DNA of 64,000 nucleotides from Myrica gale. Taxonomy: Eukaryota > Streptophyta > Magnoliopsida > Fagales > Myricaceae. Shown here piece after piece: positions 23,282 to 35,800 of the stretch (position 1 is its first letter; the number at the start of each line of letters is the position of its first letter). The stretch lies in contig OZ005604.1 of the NCBI GenBank assembly GCA_963930655.1, forward strand, positions 18,486,001 through 18,550,000. Direction: 5' to 3'. The translations under genes and the position numbers were made by a program. The notes under the pieces are model-generated. The model was not told the origin of the DNA and ran no database searches. It saw nothing but the letters and a program-made list of their open reading frames with translations.

Positions 23282-23603
23282 AAGATGCCAATTATTGTTT
23301 TACATGGCTTAAAACGCTAGTTACAACTTAAAATGACCTTAAATCCAATATTTTTGGCCCAACTCGAAAAATAGCGCAATTTAAATATCTGCATAAAAAA
23401 GGCCAATAGGCCCATTTCAAATCCGGCCCAACTCCGAATCCGGCCCGAATTTCGATCCGAATCCGAATATACCGACTGAACCGGATAGTAGTCCATTTCG
23501 GACCGGATTCGGATCCGTTTTTTGAAATCCGAAAATTTCGGATTCGGATTCGGATAGAGTATTTCCGAATCCGAATGTTTCGGTGCACACCCCTAGTGAT
23601 AGT

Positions 23604-25067
23604 TTTGTGAATGAATTTGAATCTAAGAAAAAACTTGAAAATGAATCTGTCCGAATTTGGCAAAATTTTGTTAAAAAATCAAGCCAATTTTAGAAGAATA
23701 TTAAAATTAACCAACTCTACATGGTAGAGCTCAGGAATTTCATTCTCTTATTTTGAACTAAATGTTATGTTTGCTTTGTTGTAATCTCATAAAGTATTTT
23801 TTCAACTTTTATATTTTTGTAAAACAATTTTCCTTTAAAAAAATTAATAAAAACTTTTCAACACACTTTGATTTAAATGTCTCCTTCCAAAATATCAAAA
23901 AATCTTATTGAATGGAACAAATTCACAAAAAAAAACATTCAAAATATCAAAAAATCTCATACAAAGACCAATGATTTTTAACATAATCTCTTAACAAATT
24001 TTCACAAATTCCAATGTATTTTTCTAAAAAAATCTAACAGGTCTTCTCTCTTCGTACTTTTTCATCAAATTTTAATATTTTTTATTAAAAAATTATATCA
24101 AATCATCACATTTTTACAAACTCCTATAAAAATTAAATATTTTTTAAACTTTTTCACCAATTTTTACACAAAAATTTATAAAACTCTAATATACATAAAT
24201 ATTCACAATTCTATCAAAAATCTTACAATTTTTTATAAAACAAACATCCCATAATAATTCTAGCTCTGTGGAGGATTCTCTCGCTTTGGTGAAAACTTTC
24301 CTCCTGAAAAAAAAACTAATACAAAAAAAACTATTTTATATATAATTTTATGCATTTTATTTCTTGAAAAAATAATTTAATTTTTTTAAATTGTATTTTT
24401 GATCTTGACTACCAGGCAAAGCTCAAATTCGAACTGTTGGGGGAAATACATGGCTGGTTGTTTTATACTAATTGATAATATGATTGATAAACTGGGAAAG
24501 CTAATTTCTGCAGTAAATTACGAAATGGACAAAATACAGATGGTGTGTGGGAGGGAAACTTATCTCCACTGCTATCCCAAGGATCGAATGCACTGAAAAG
24601 GCCTTTCAATTTAAGTCCAAAAATCATGTTAATTGTCTCTCGAGGTGAAATCACATCACAGATAATGCGGATCACACCCAAATTATTGCACCTTTTGACT
24701 GTTAAGGTCTGGCTTTTAGGAATGTATTCTTTTAAGAACAGCTTCAAAACGGAAACAGATCGAACCAGACAAAGTTAATACAACAGGAAGACAAGTGATT
24801 TGTTTTCACTTTTGAAATGAGCGGTTGGAAAATAATGTCAATCTAGGCTTTCATTAGCTTTATGAGGTAGGCAGGCTTTAGGAAAGATGCTCTTGGCTTG
24901 ACTTGCTCCCTTTTACCAAAACCATGTTTATATGCTACAGAAGCTTGCTTACTGTTCATAATAAAGTGATAACTCCTTTTTGGAGTTTATGGCTTGCCAA
25001 CTTTGTAACTCGTAATTGACTTTGCGCATTATCCACTCGGGGACAGAAATGGCAGCTGAATTATTGT
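23604..25067. other. AT-rich intergenic with a decayed MITE; no gene assigned
   Basis: From about 23762 (ATGTTATGTTTGCTTTG) to 24251 (AAACAAACATCCCAT) there is an AT-rich block with weak inverted ends, probably a larger MITE. A minus-strand frame of 94 residues at 24463-24747 (starts MKLFLKEYIPKSQTL) looks protein-like in composition but matches no family I recognise and has no visible partner exon with certainty. Confidence 0.35.
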
Positions 25068-25207
25068 GGCTACGTTTGAGTAATAAAATTTTAGGTTTAT
25101 CGTCATTACAAAACACTCATTCTCCTCACTTTTTTATTAATTTCTATATATTTTCTTCACTTTTTCATCGACTCCAATATCTAAAATTTTAATTCTCAAA
25201 CACAACC
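25068..25207. mobile_element. Short MITE, family 1/2 relative (140 bp)
   Basis: Ends GGCTACGTTTGAG and, on the other strand, GGTTGTGTTTGAG. Interior has CTTCACTTTTTCATCGACTC, the core of the other MITEs, in the orientation of the 258-454 copy. Shorter than the others by about 60 bp. Confidence 0.6.
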
Positions 25208-26888
25208 TGTGTTTCGGGTACACTTACAACTGTTGAATATGACTATGTGTTAAAACTAAAATAAAAGAGAAAAATAATTTAAGATAAGATAAAATAGACG
25301 AGTGAAATACAAGAATTAGGTGATTTGATTCATATATCTATATCCGCAGTGTGAAGATCCGACCAGAGACATACTTGGTGTATTCTTTGATATAAAGATA
25401 AGATTATAAAGAGACTTTATTTATAAGTCTTTAATTACAATAACCTACGTTACTTAGCAATACGAGACTAATACTTCGCGGCCAAAAAGAAAAGGATATG
25501 GTCTTTTGCGCTGTGACAGGAGTTGGGCTTCAAATATTCTTCACCATATCTTTTTTATTTTTTATTTTTTCATTCTTGACCATCTTATATTCTCAGATTC
25601 TTTTTCTTAGTTCTCATCCCATCTTATTATTTTACCAGTTCCTAAGCTCGATAATTTGATAAAATGGACTGAAACCTAATAGGCAGGATAAGTGTCTAAT
25701 TAGGAAGTGAGTTCTTTTTTTGGTAGATTCAATCAAGTCTCTCTGGCTTAGTTTTCATGGAGCATTATCTTTCTCTTCGAACCTTGAACAACCCAAGTTG
25801 AAATACCGTCTGAAAGATGATGCTCGAATCAACATCAAGAAAAACACTACTTTGGGATGTTGATTAAGCATACTAAACGCACTTACCGTAACACCAAAAA
25901 ACTACATTTGCACAGCCTCCTCTGAACCTGACATTTGGAAAAGAAATGAATGTTGTAGACCCACATTTGATAAAGATTCATGTTTAATTTTGCTTTCTCC
26001 AATTCACACGGTGACCTGTCAGCTACAATAAGGCGCTGAAATTTCCATGCAGGGGTTTTGGAATTCATTAACTGATGTGAAATGAAAGCCTGGGAATACA
26101 AGAACAAGTCAAATTATATCCCAAACCATGTAACAACTACCCATGAAGAAAAAAAATCTCATATTAGCAGCAGAATAGGATAGTCTCTTCTGCGTTTTAT
26201 ACCACAACCGTACAACATCCCTTCTTCCACTTGAATCTAGCACATCTTTAATATTGCTAAAAAAAGCTAATTATAACTCAACCCAGGGCATGATAATACC
26301 TGTAGCATCAACATAGTCTGTCATCAAAGAAACTGGTAATGCCACAGAATGGATAGATCTGTCTAATCCAAAGAACTCGTCAAGCCAAACAATACAGCAT
26401 ACGAGGTGGGGGGTAATGACCAACCAATCCTCTCTCTTGTTTAAATATTGCCTTGATATCTAACTCCTCCTTAGGACGGTTAAAGTAAATTCAAATTCAT
26501 GTCAAGATAAACACAATTCTCTGCCACCAATCTGTTCTGTTGACCATTGAAAGGGGATGGATGATCCACATAAGCATAGCTGCGCAGACAATTTATCCCT
26601 TCAATCTTCTTTGACATATTAAAAAGCCTTCGAACAAGACTGCTTCGTGTTTGAGCCATCTCCCGGCTCTCCTTAAGATTCAAAACCTTAGCGATTTAAA
26701 TCTTCACCAAGTCCCCTCTAGTCACAGTCAAACCATCTACTGGGAATCTATGAAGCAAAAGTTGACGAAGTGGGAAATACTAAGAGAAAATAGCCTTAAC
26801 CACATCATCATATATCAGCTTCAGAAATGCAGAACACATTCAAAACCAATAAGTACCTGCTGCATTCCAGAAATTGCAGACTTGAATT
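25208..26888. other. Intergenic / possible 3' flank of the BSD gene
   Basis: Lies downstream of the minus-strand BSD gene. A 67-residue minus frame at 26480-26683 has protein-like composition but no recognised domain; it could be 3' UTR or an unrelated exon relic. Nothing else supported. Confidence 0.35.
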
Positions 26889-29800
26889 CTATCGAGGGGG
26901 GGATTCTAAACTCTCTTCATGATTTGCCTCTGCCATTTCTACTTCATACATACAGGTATCTGAAGATTTCTCATCCTCAATTGCCCTTTGTTTCAGTTTT
27001 GCATGCAGCTCATATCTGGTAATGGATTTCGTGAGTGCATGTATTTAGAAAGAGAGAGAGAGAGAGAACAAACAGCATTGAATCCTCTATTCAATGCACT
27101 TCTACTCAAGTAACAAAGGAAACAGGAAAGGCAGATAGGGTTTTGCCTAATTATAGGTTAGCTGGAGCTGGTCACTTCATTTTGGCCACAGATCCAGACA
27201 TCAGATTCCCTCAACAAGTACAATAACATGGAAATTGATCAAAAGTATAGAAAGCATGGATTCTTAAAAAAAAAAGTTCTTGTGGTTAGGCCCAGGAGAA
27301 GATGGAAGAAACTGTACCTTCTACTCTATTCTTGAGATAAGTAGTGTCCCAGTTATCAAAAATATTTCAGGGTCCAAATAAACTTGGGAGCTTTTAGCTG
27401 ATTCAAGTTTGATCATAAAATGATTGACTTAAATCCAAGGAACATGGCGCAGTAATTGAAGACCGTCAAGAGTGTAAATATATCAGACACTATGGGCTTA
27501 GGTATGATTTAATCCGCATATGTTCATCCCTCATCCCATGTCCCAATTGTTCATTACGCAGAGGATCCTCATAATGGTGCTGTACAGAGTACAGGGTTCA
27601 CAAAGAAAAACTAATCTGTACAGCGGTTTCAGGTCTAATCCAAGCTTGGGTTTCAATTTATGCCAGTTTATTTGGAGTGTACAATGTCCTTGAGAAACAA
27701 TGGATCACTTCTATGCTTTCCGACTAAAACTTGTTGGAGGTGACTGTTTTTCTATACTGCTGTGGTGTAAGAGGCTACACAGCCCTAAACATCGAAGAAA
27801 CGAGTCGTGTGAAAACGGATTAGGAGAATTTTGGGCTATATGGAGAGAAAGCAGTCAGGCTAATTTTTGACGTTGTGTCATCTCGTATTTGGTCTAGATC
27901 TTATCAATGGTTAGATAAGATTGAAAGAAAACTCTGGAAGAGTACTCTGGTGCCAAAAGGCCTATCAAGTCCTCTGGTAGGATACAGTAATAATCACACT
28001 GATTATGGTCAGTTCCAGAGGAGGTATTAGGGATGGTTGTGGCATGGTTGTCAAGCCAAAGTCATGGTGATAGAATACCAGTAACAGTAGAATGCCAGCA
28101 ACAGTGCTAGATGAATTATGTCACTAAATGGCTAGTAGATGTTGCCAGGGTGGTGAAGGCCATGGCATTGGTAGCAAGGATGACAAGAAATTGTAAGCAA
28201 ACATGTTAATGAGATCCACTATAAGGCCATAGATGCTAAATTTTAGGATCACATTTGTATAATACGCATACTTCAAATGCAAAGTGATAATTCTTAGCGT
28301 AGGAGAAAAATGTGTATTTCTTCTTCTTTTGTACCTTTAGGTCACTCAGACTGACAAAATGAACAAAGTGGAATCAAGTTGAAGTCAACAAACATGCTTT
28401 AAGCTTCCAATTTTAAAAAGGTAGTATCAACTTACAACGGTTCTTAAAAGTGTTGTCTAACAACTTAGCCACCTATTTGACACCACAAGGGCCTGAGAAC
28501 TTTTGTACTTCCATCTCTTTCACAGTTTATAGCAAAACAAAGTAGAAACACTCAAAACTTTTCCCTCTTCTGTTGTGGTCAAGGCAAATCGAGCAAAACA
28601 AATATTTTAAAGAATAGGGTCCAAATCACTACAGCATATTGTAACAATGTTTAAAATACGACTGTAATCATATAGCATAAAACATGGGAACTTACTTAGC
28701 CACATAACTCTTGACAAGCTTAAAATATATTTTCCAAAATTGTCGTTCCTTTTAAGCGACGAGGGCACAGCATGTATCTAAGCTGAGAAATTTCCTGAAA
28801 AATAAGGAAACATTCAAAAAGCTGAAATAGTTATGAATGTCACAGTTTAGGTGGGTTTAAGAATAAAAATTACTAAGCATTAGGCAATCGCTATCAACAA
28901 AGATCTGATTTGAGCATTCCAGGCAATACATCATCCTATCCTACCCAATCATATTAACTTCAGTTTTTCTATGTAACGTATCTTTCTCCACGATTTCTAC
29001 CCAAATTATTGCAGACCTTCCTTTCACTCTATCAACTTGAATTAGATGACTCTTTCTCACAAGTACATTAATAAATCTCCATAGCAACTGAGTTTCGATT
29101 AACCAAAAAGTTTCATTGTTGCTCTTTATAGTTTTATTTTATTTTTATTTCTGCCTATTATGCCCGCAAAGGGTTCAAAGTTTAGTTGGGTCACTCCCTC
29201 CCTCTCATAAAGGAAGCGAATTCACTGTGGTAAACTGCATTGCCAGTGACACCTCTGAGTCGGTATGTAAAAAACCATTGACCTAGAGTGGAGAATGCAG
29301 TTACATAGAATCTCTGCAGTTCACGTATGGGACAGTGGGATCGGACAAACAGTAATCTTTGACTTGACATAGAAAAAGTCCCAGCCAAAAAAGAAAAACT
29401 AAGTTATCAAAGAATTATGGAATACTATAGTCACTATTATTGAAAGAACGTAAGACAAGCTAAACTTGAACCTTTATAATTCCAAATAATTTAAAGCTTA
29501 TGCAAAGAATTAGAAACCAACCTTGACTTTCGAGATCACAAGAATAGCATGCCGCTCCTGCCATTCGGAGAGATCCCTTCGGACATTGCCCGAAGTTGTC
29601 GGGGTCACATCACCACAAGCAGCTCCCTCGTCATCTGTACCAACCTCAATGAAGTTTGCATTTCGTTCAATCAAATTACCCAATATCCTTTCTAATCCAG
29701 ATTAAAATTAAAATAATCTGGAAAGTATGGGAAATACCTTCGGGAGGGAAATTCTTGAAGGTGTCGAAAGTGAAGGACCCGATAAAATCGATCAGTTGCT

Positions 29801-29942
29801 CCGTGACTCCGAGCAGCTCTTCTTGTTATGTCTCCGACTGTTTTGAGGGATATGGGGTTGTGGTCTTTCTGGTCGTGCTTGAAAGGCTGCGGCGGAACCA
29901 CGAGGAAAGGTCTTCGGTTTCCGGAAGAGCCGAGGAAGTCAA
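26889..29942 (-). pseudogene. BSD-domain protein gene (At3g24820-like), 4 exons, apparently decayed
   Basis: Minus-strand gene recognised exon by exon. Exon 1 (about 29942-29738) encodes DLSSWFRRSLSS and ELLGVTEQLIDFIGSF; exon 2 (29634-29522) DLSEWQERHAILVISKVK; exon 3 (28794-28696) EISQLRYMLCPRRLK and, after a frame change, FWKIYFKLVKSYVA; exon 4 (27015-26889) YELHAKLKQRA and YEVEMAEANHEE, with a stop. All junctions are GT-AG and in phase. Lesions: an in-frame TAA at 29826-29828, one extra base near 28748 in exon 3, and no ATG in frame before the SSWFRR motif (a TTG at 29940-29942 is in the likely place). Without the extra base the model has 181 codons, close to the family length. Introns are retained, so it is not a processed copy. 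Sequencing error is a weaker explanation for three separate faults. Confidence 0.8.
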
Positions 29943-31546
29943 TGCTGACTGAGAGTATGATCGTTTGTCGTTCAGCTTTGTACGCAACCACCTTACTGGA
30001 TTTTGCAGGGGACAAGCTCTTGTCGGCCCAATTTGAATCCAGCTTCTGGACTTCGGGTATTAGTGGAGTTCCCAAGCCCAAACTAGGCCCAAACTTCTCA
30101 TCATCTGCTTTGGGCTACAGCACTTTTTGGACCGGAAGAGGCTTACGTCCCGCCGCACACAAAAGGGGATATTATGGGCCTCCTACGAGAGAACTTCCAG
30201 TAACCCTCCTGTTTTTGGTATGAGCTTGCATTATTGATCTTGCAAAGTAAAACAAACCCATCACCATCGAATGGAAAAAAAGGGGCAAAAGATAAACTAA
30301 AATACTAAAACTGGACCTAAAGACAAAACCACGGTTTTAGAGGGATTAATATGTTATAAGGGTAAAGTGAAAACCGAACACGTAAATCATTGGATGCCTT
30401 TTACCTGGTCCTATCACTTATACTTCTCTTTTTGTTTTTGCTTTCTTTTGTTCTTTTCTACCTTTTTGTAGCGCAATCATCAGAAATCCCTTCAAATGCA
30501 ACCTCCGCGTGCAATAGAGTAATGATTATGATGGACGTCGTCGTTCCCATAATTTTGACACCCTCAACCAGACTGACTTTTCCACCTCAATTCGCCGTAA
30601 GCATCTCTACTGTGCAAACTCTACTTATTAATACCAATAGACCCGTAACCGGTAACCAAGAGAAGATGTGAATGATATCCTGCAAATTTATCTGTCTATT
30701 ACTCTTAAACTGGTCTAATTTCCCAAGAAATAGAATATGACTGTCTAACCTTGGAACAAATCGAATACATGATCGAGCACCAGACAAGCTTGTCCTAATT
30801 GGGATGCATTGATCAGATATCAAGTCTTAACGATAAATTCCGAAAAGCTAACACAGGTCAATTGCGACCTCTTTCGACTCACTTTAAATAGGTTTTAGTA
30901 TGATATTCGTGAATAATCGAATATCTGTCTCGAAACAATCCAGAACTGAGAATAAACTGAAGCTTCATATGATTATAAATAAAAATAATAATGAAAAAAA
31001 GGGCTGAAGCTTTACATGGCCTCAAATCTGTATGCTCACTGTGGGGCCGCACGGACTTGTGGTTCCTGCCCACTTCATGCATGTTTATGTTTATGACCAT
31101 GATACGCCCATACATGCCACACACATGGTCCTCCAAGGACTTTGACTTGAATAGAATTCTATTTTGCAGCATCTGCAACAAACGAAGATTGGCGGTGGTG
31201 GAAGATATCGTATCACATCAAATCATATCACAGACAAGGTAATAATACTGGGGGTGGGGCCGATAATAATCCCGAGACCCACCAGAGGATGGGTATTCAT
31301 AAAAACATACAAAATCTTTTTTTTTTTTTTATTTGTTGCTCTATACGCATAAAATCTTATCAAGGAAGTGACTCCTACTATTCCTCGTACTTAACCCACT
31401 GAATTATTGTTCTTAAGGAATTTTTTTTATCTATTTATGTAAATAACAAGAATCATTCTCTCTCCACACACATTTACATATTAGTTCTTTTTTTTTTTTT
31501 ACAAATATCCATTTATATAATCTTTTTCTAGTAAAAACCATACTTA
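29943..31546. other. Intergenic, nothing convincing
   Basis: Plus-strand frames at 29828-30223 are shadows of the BSD exon region. The rest (pyrimidine-rich at 30420-30470, T run near 31318) shows no gene, RNA or repeat with defined ends. Confidence 0.45.
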
Positions 31547-31737
31547 GGTTGTGTTTGTGTTGTAATATTTTTGGTATGAGAATATGTGTTGGTATTGGGT
31601 TTAGTGAAAAGGTGAAGAGAGAAGTAATTTTGTAATTTTTTATATTTTTTGATAGGAGAAAGAGAGAGAGATTATATTGGATTATTTTATTAGGAGTGAG
31701 ATAATATTTTGGGGATGTTTATGTTGGCAAACGCAGC
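31547..31737. mobile_element. MITE, family 1 copy
   Basis: About 191 bp. Begins GGTTGTGTTTGTGTTG and ends GGCAAACGCAGC. Interior contains GTGAAAAGGTGAAGAGAGA and a GAGAGAGAGATTATATTGGA block, colinear with the copy at 12369-12564. A TTA precedes it; the right-hand duplication is imperfect. Confidence 0.65.
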
Positions 31738-32867
31738 TTTATTATTACAAAATAGGGGTTTCTTTTTCAAACTCCACTGCATGATTGTATTTTTTTTCTC
31801 AAGAGAAGGAAACATATATTTGTTTGTGATTAAGCTTGTGTTTGGATGGGTAAACAAGATTATTATCCCTTATAATTTCTTGATTGAATTGCATAGAACA
31901 ATTTGAAAAGAGTTAGACACAATACGTGGATCTTAAAGTTTCAGTATAGGCCATACAATGAGATCCAACTATCATGTTTATGTCTTTTTTAATTACACTA
32001 TGCAATTCAGGTATAAATTGCATAACATTCGGTATGAGAAAAAAAAATTATGGTGAAATGTTTTTGTTAGAGGTAATATATATTATTTTGATATTAATAA
32101 AAAAGTTGTTAGAATTTGTAAAAAGGTACGAAGCGGGTGAAAAAGTAATTGTGAAATAATTTTTTTTTAAATATTGTGTCATGCAAACGGACTATAACAA
32201 TCTTAAATATATGGATGTATGTGTATATAAAAGAGAACAAGGGTCAGAAGAGCAAAATTATCAAGGACAGAGAGAATATTTTACCTTTTCACCGTAAAGC
32301 CCACAGAAGAGGGCAAAAGGTTAAATAAGTCCCAAGTTATCAAAAGCGATTATCTACTTTTTGTTCCCGCTTTTTCCCCTGTTCGTATCGAGTCATTTTG
32401 ACTTTTCTGTAAACATGCTCAGTCACTCGGACGACTCCTCCTTTTGCGGGCCAATTCCCTGCTTAAATAAAACCATAATCTTCACCCATTGATTTTTACA
32501 AAGAAAACTAAGAAATTCATTTGGAAGAAAAATAGTGCGAATCTTGGCGTGGAAGAGATTAAGAACAAATTATAGCATTCTAGCAAAGCGTAAAGAAATG
32601 ATGGGGTGGCAAAAAATAGTGTTGAGTGTGAATGACACTATGACCCACAAGAGTTTGCGTTGGACAATTTCAATCTATGGCTTTGAACACCAACTGTTTG
32701 ACGAAAATGGCCAAAGAAGAAGTTCACCAACAGCGACATCTCCAACTGCGTCTCTGTCTCTGTCTCTCTCTCCAGTTCACTCCCTCAACCCCACCAGCAC
32801 TACCACTATCCTCTTTTACTGTCTTCCCTGATATTCCATCTTTCTCTCCTGAGTTTTCTTGCTCTCC
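31738..32867. other. Upstream region of the NPH3 gene
   Basis: AT-rich to about 32170, with another MITE-like fragment (about 31935-32190, GGTGAAAAAGTAATTGTG). From 32270 it is of ordinary composition, with a (CT)-rich leader at 32750-32780 just ahead of the NPH3 start codon, likely the promoter and 5' UTR. Confidence 0.4.
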
Positions 32868-35800
32868 ATGGACCGTAACGACAAGCAGCAGCAGCTGTCC
32901 CTGGCGAAGTGTGCTCGCCAGCGGTGCAACGAATGGTTTGTTCTGTGCATTTTTTGTTTCTTAGTTTGAATGCTGTAATTCGCGTATATTACCATATTTT
33001 TGTTTGTAATTATGGTCATCTCTTATCTTTTCACGATTGTTTGATATCTTGCTCTACGCTTTGATCTTGCAATTAGTTCTTCTCATTTCGATTCATGCGT
33101 ACGGGTGGGTCTTTTTCATTTATCCGTCGTTGCAGTGATGCAGCTATTGATACATGTTGATGATCTCTATACGTTTTCGTGTTTAACTCACTTCAGTTTC
33201 ATAATTTTAGTTACAGAAAACGAGATAAATATTTCGTATGTATATATATTATCATTTTTAAAATATGCTCGAGAGATGTGCTTAATGGTTTGTTTGATAT
33301 AAATTATGATAGATTCACTCAAATTATGATGTTTAGTTCTTGATGTATTCTTTTTCTCTTTGGTATGTACGGGGATATCTTAATTTTATGTGCTTCTGTT
33401 ATTAGTATATGTTCAACTTGTGGGGATCTCTGTTACTTGTGTGAATTTTAATTTGGCTTTTAGTTCACGATCGGGAATAATCCTCAAAGTGTGACGCATA
33501 TGCCCTTTGAATTAGAAATAGAAAAAGAAACGAATTTATGATAAAGTGAATGCATAATATCTTATTGTCGCGTAATCAAACTGGTTTATATATGAAAAGA
33601 TTTTTGTGTTAATCCGAGGGCATTATTGTAGTGCATGAGAATTTAATAAACCAAAGGAGGAAAACCATAGAAGAAAGAGAATACTGAAAAATGAGCATTC
33701 AGCAGTAAGAGTGGAATATCTTTGCAATCCCAAAAATAGGAATTAAATTGAACCAAGAGTTTTGTATGTAAGAGAGCACAGTGAGCTAAAAAGAACCCAA
33801 ATTTGTTCCCAAAAAAAATGCAGGCCTGAAAAGATATTCGTGAAATGTTGTGCTGCCAAATCTTGAGATCCCGTTGTACAAGATCAACTTCTTTTTCACT
33901 GTAAAACTAGAAGATGATCATTTTTTTGTAGTTTCAGTTTTGAACATGGCCAACTTTGTTTCACTCAGTTACTTGGACCATCTAGGCATACCCCTAAATG
34001 ATGATATAAGAAACTGTCTTCTCTTTGACTAAACTAAAACCAAAATGCCCAGGCCTGCCTTTCTAAACCTTATTCTGAAAACATTATGGATGCCTCAACT
34101 TTGTTTACTCTCAAACTGTCTCTGAAAATCCGTGGTTGTTACCATATTGCACGTCAGACAATCAGAGTTTTTATGTAGTTAAACTTTCCTTCTCTTAAAT
34201 TATTTTGTTGCACCACTTTCAGTTTTCCTCTGTTAGTGATATTTTGGTATTAAATGGAAAAATCCAATGTAGATGATGGTATTTCTGCTCTCTCTTTTTT
34301 TCGTGGCCACTAATATTTGAGACCAAGCATATTAAGAGACTAAACTTAGTGATCCAAATTGAAAGAGCAAGTTCAATATGGTGATTCATATGATAGGTGC
34401 ATATGATAATGCAACACAATAACAATGAGTGTGCCTTTGTTATGAGATTTCTTTTTCAGAGTACAGAATATTTACAAACCAAATGAATTTAAGCTGGTTT
34501 TGTTATGATTGGCATTTATAAGTCTTTTGTGACCATTGCATAATATTCTAAGAAGTGTGTGATTCCTCCAAATGCTTGTGCATCTATGTGTATTATTTAT
34601 TTCTCTACTTATTTTTCAGATTGTGCAGTTATCTTTCAATAATCGTTGTCATTATAGTCCTTTGAGTGCCTGAGGTTCTAGATAATTATGATCTCATTGT
34701 GATAAGTCAACAACATATTTTCACTAGCCCTTATATGTCCTGACATAAATTTTAGACTTATAATTAATCCTGATCAGTAGTAAATTTGAATTCCGCTTAA
34801 GAATAGTGTTCTTCACATGTCTTTTAGAAAGGACAATGTTTTGCTAGGTGTCATATCATGATCTTAAACACTAGCACCTTAACCTTACAGTCTCCATGTT
34901 CTGTTATCCTGTGGATGCCAGCACCTTCGTGTAACTAGTTGGCTGACAACTTATTGCAGGATTTTTCGGGATGTTCCAAGTGATTTTACCATAGAAGTGA
35001 GTGGAGGAACATTTTCACTACATAAGGTAACTATTCCATGTTGTTTTCTTACAATTTTTTTTCATTGTTTACTGATTGAAAGCATGGCTCTTGTGATGGA
35101 AAAAGCTCCATTTGTTTAGGTTTTGGTGCTGCCTCTATCAAACTATCTTTTGTAAACAGAAAGGAATGAAATATACATACTCTGCTTTTGTTTGTTTTTC
35201 TTGGGTGTTCTAGTGAATAATCATGAGCAGGTATAATTTGCTACTGAATATAACCTTACATTGGCCCTTTGCTATAGCTCAAGTTGTGAAGTGGGGGATC
35301 GTGCCAGGATCGGTCTTAGGTTCATATTTTCCCCAAAGAACCGAGGCAAAATTGGGTGAAATTCGGGTTTGCTGGGAGTGTAAATAAAACCACGCTTTCC
35401 TGAAGTGTACTCTTGGATTTATAATGCTCTTTCTCACCTGCCTGACCAGTTTCATAGATTCTTTAGTTTGGTATTTAACAGAACAGAAAAGATCCTCAAG
35501 GGAAGCATTTTTCGTTTCATTACGCACATACTGAACTGTCTAAAAAATAATTAACTAGAAATGCCATGGTTAATGAGTGTACCTTAGACACAATAGCCTT
35601 AATGCAGAAAGCACAATATCAAAAACAGAAAGAGGGTGATTGACTGTGACTTTCTCTAACCAGCGATTCTCCCGTGGACCTCCCAACTACTAAAAGAAAT
35701 CTAAAAAGAAGAAAGGGCTAAATAATCTTTCTGTAATTGTAAGAATTAGCTTTATGCATAATGGTGGTATTATTGTGTATATTTTTCTTCGTTCTGATAG

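Larger units (their letters stand above)
17559..23595 (+). mobile_element. Nearly complete hAT transposon, 6.04 kb
   Basis: Ends TAGGGCTGTGCA and, on the other strand, TAGGGGTGTGCA, flanked by a perfect 8-bp duplication GTGATAGT (17551-17558, 23596-23603). It carries a BED-finger hAT transposase gene (20361-22674) with one stop and one 2-bp insertion. A GC-rich leader (17740-18120), probable untranslated first exons and a tandem repeat precede the gene. Both subterminal zones carry repeats of GGATTC/GGTCGG type. Few lesions and an exact duplication indicate a recent insertion. Confidence 0.93.

Noticed and set aside
29828-30223. 131-residue plus-strand frame
   Set aside because: It is the shadow of the BSD first exon, which has recognisable motifs on the minus strand.
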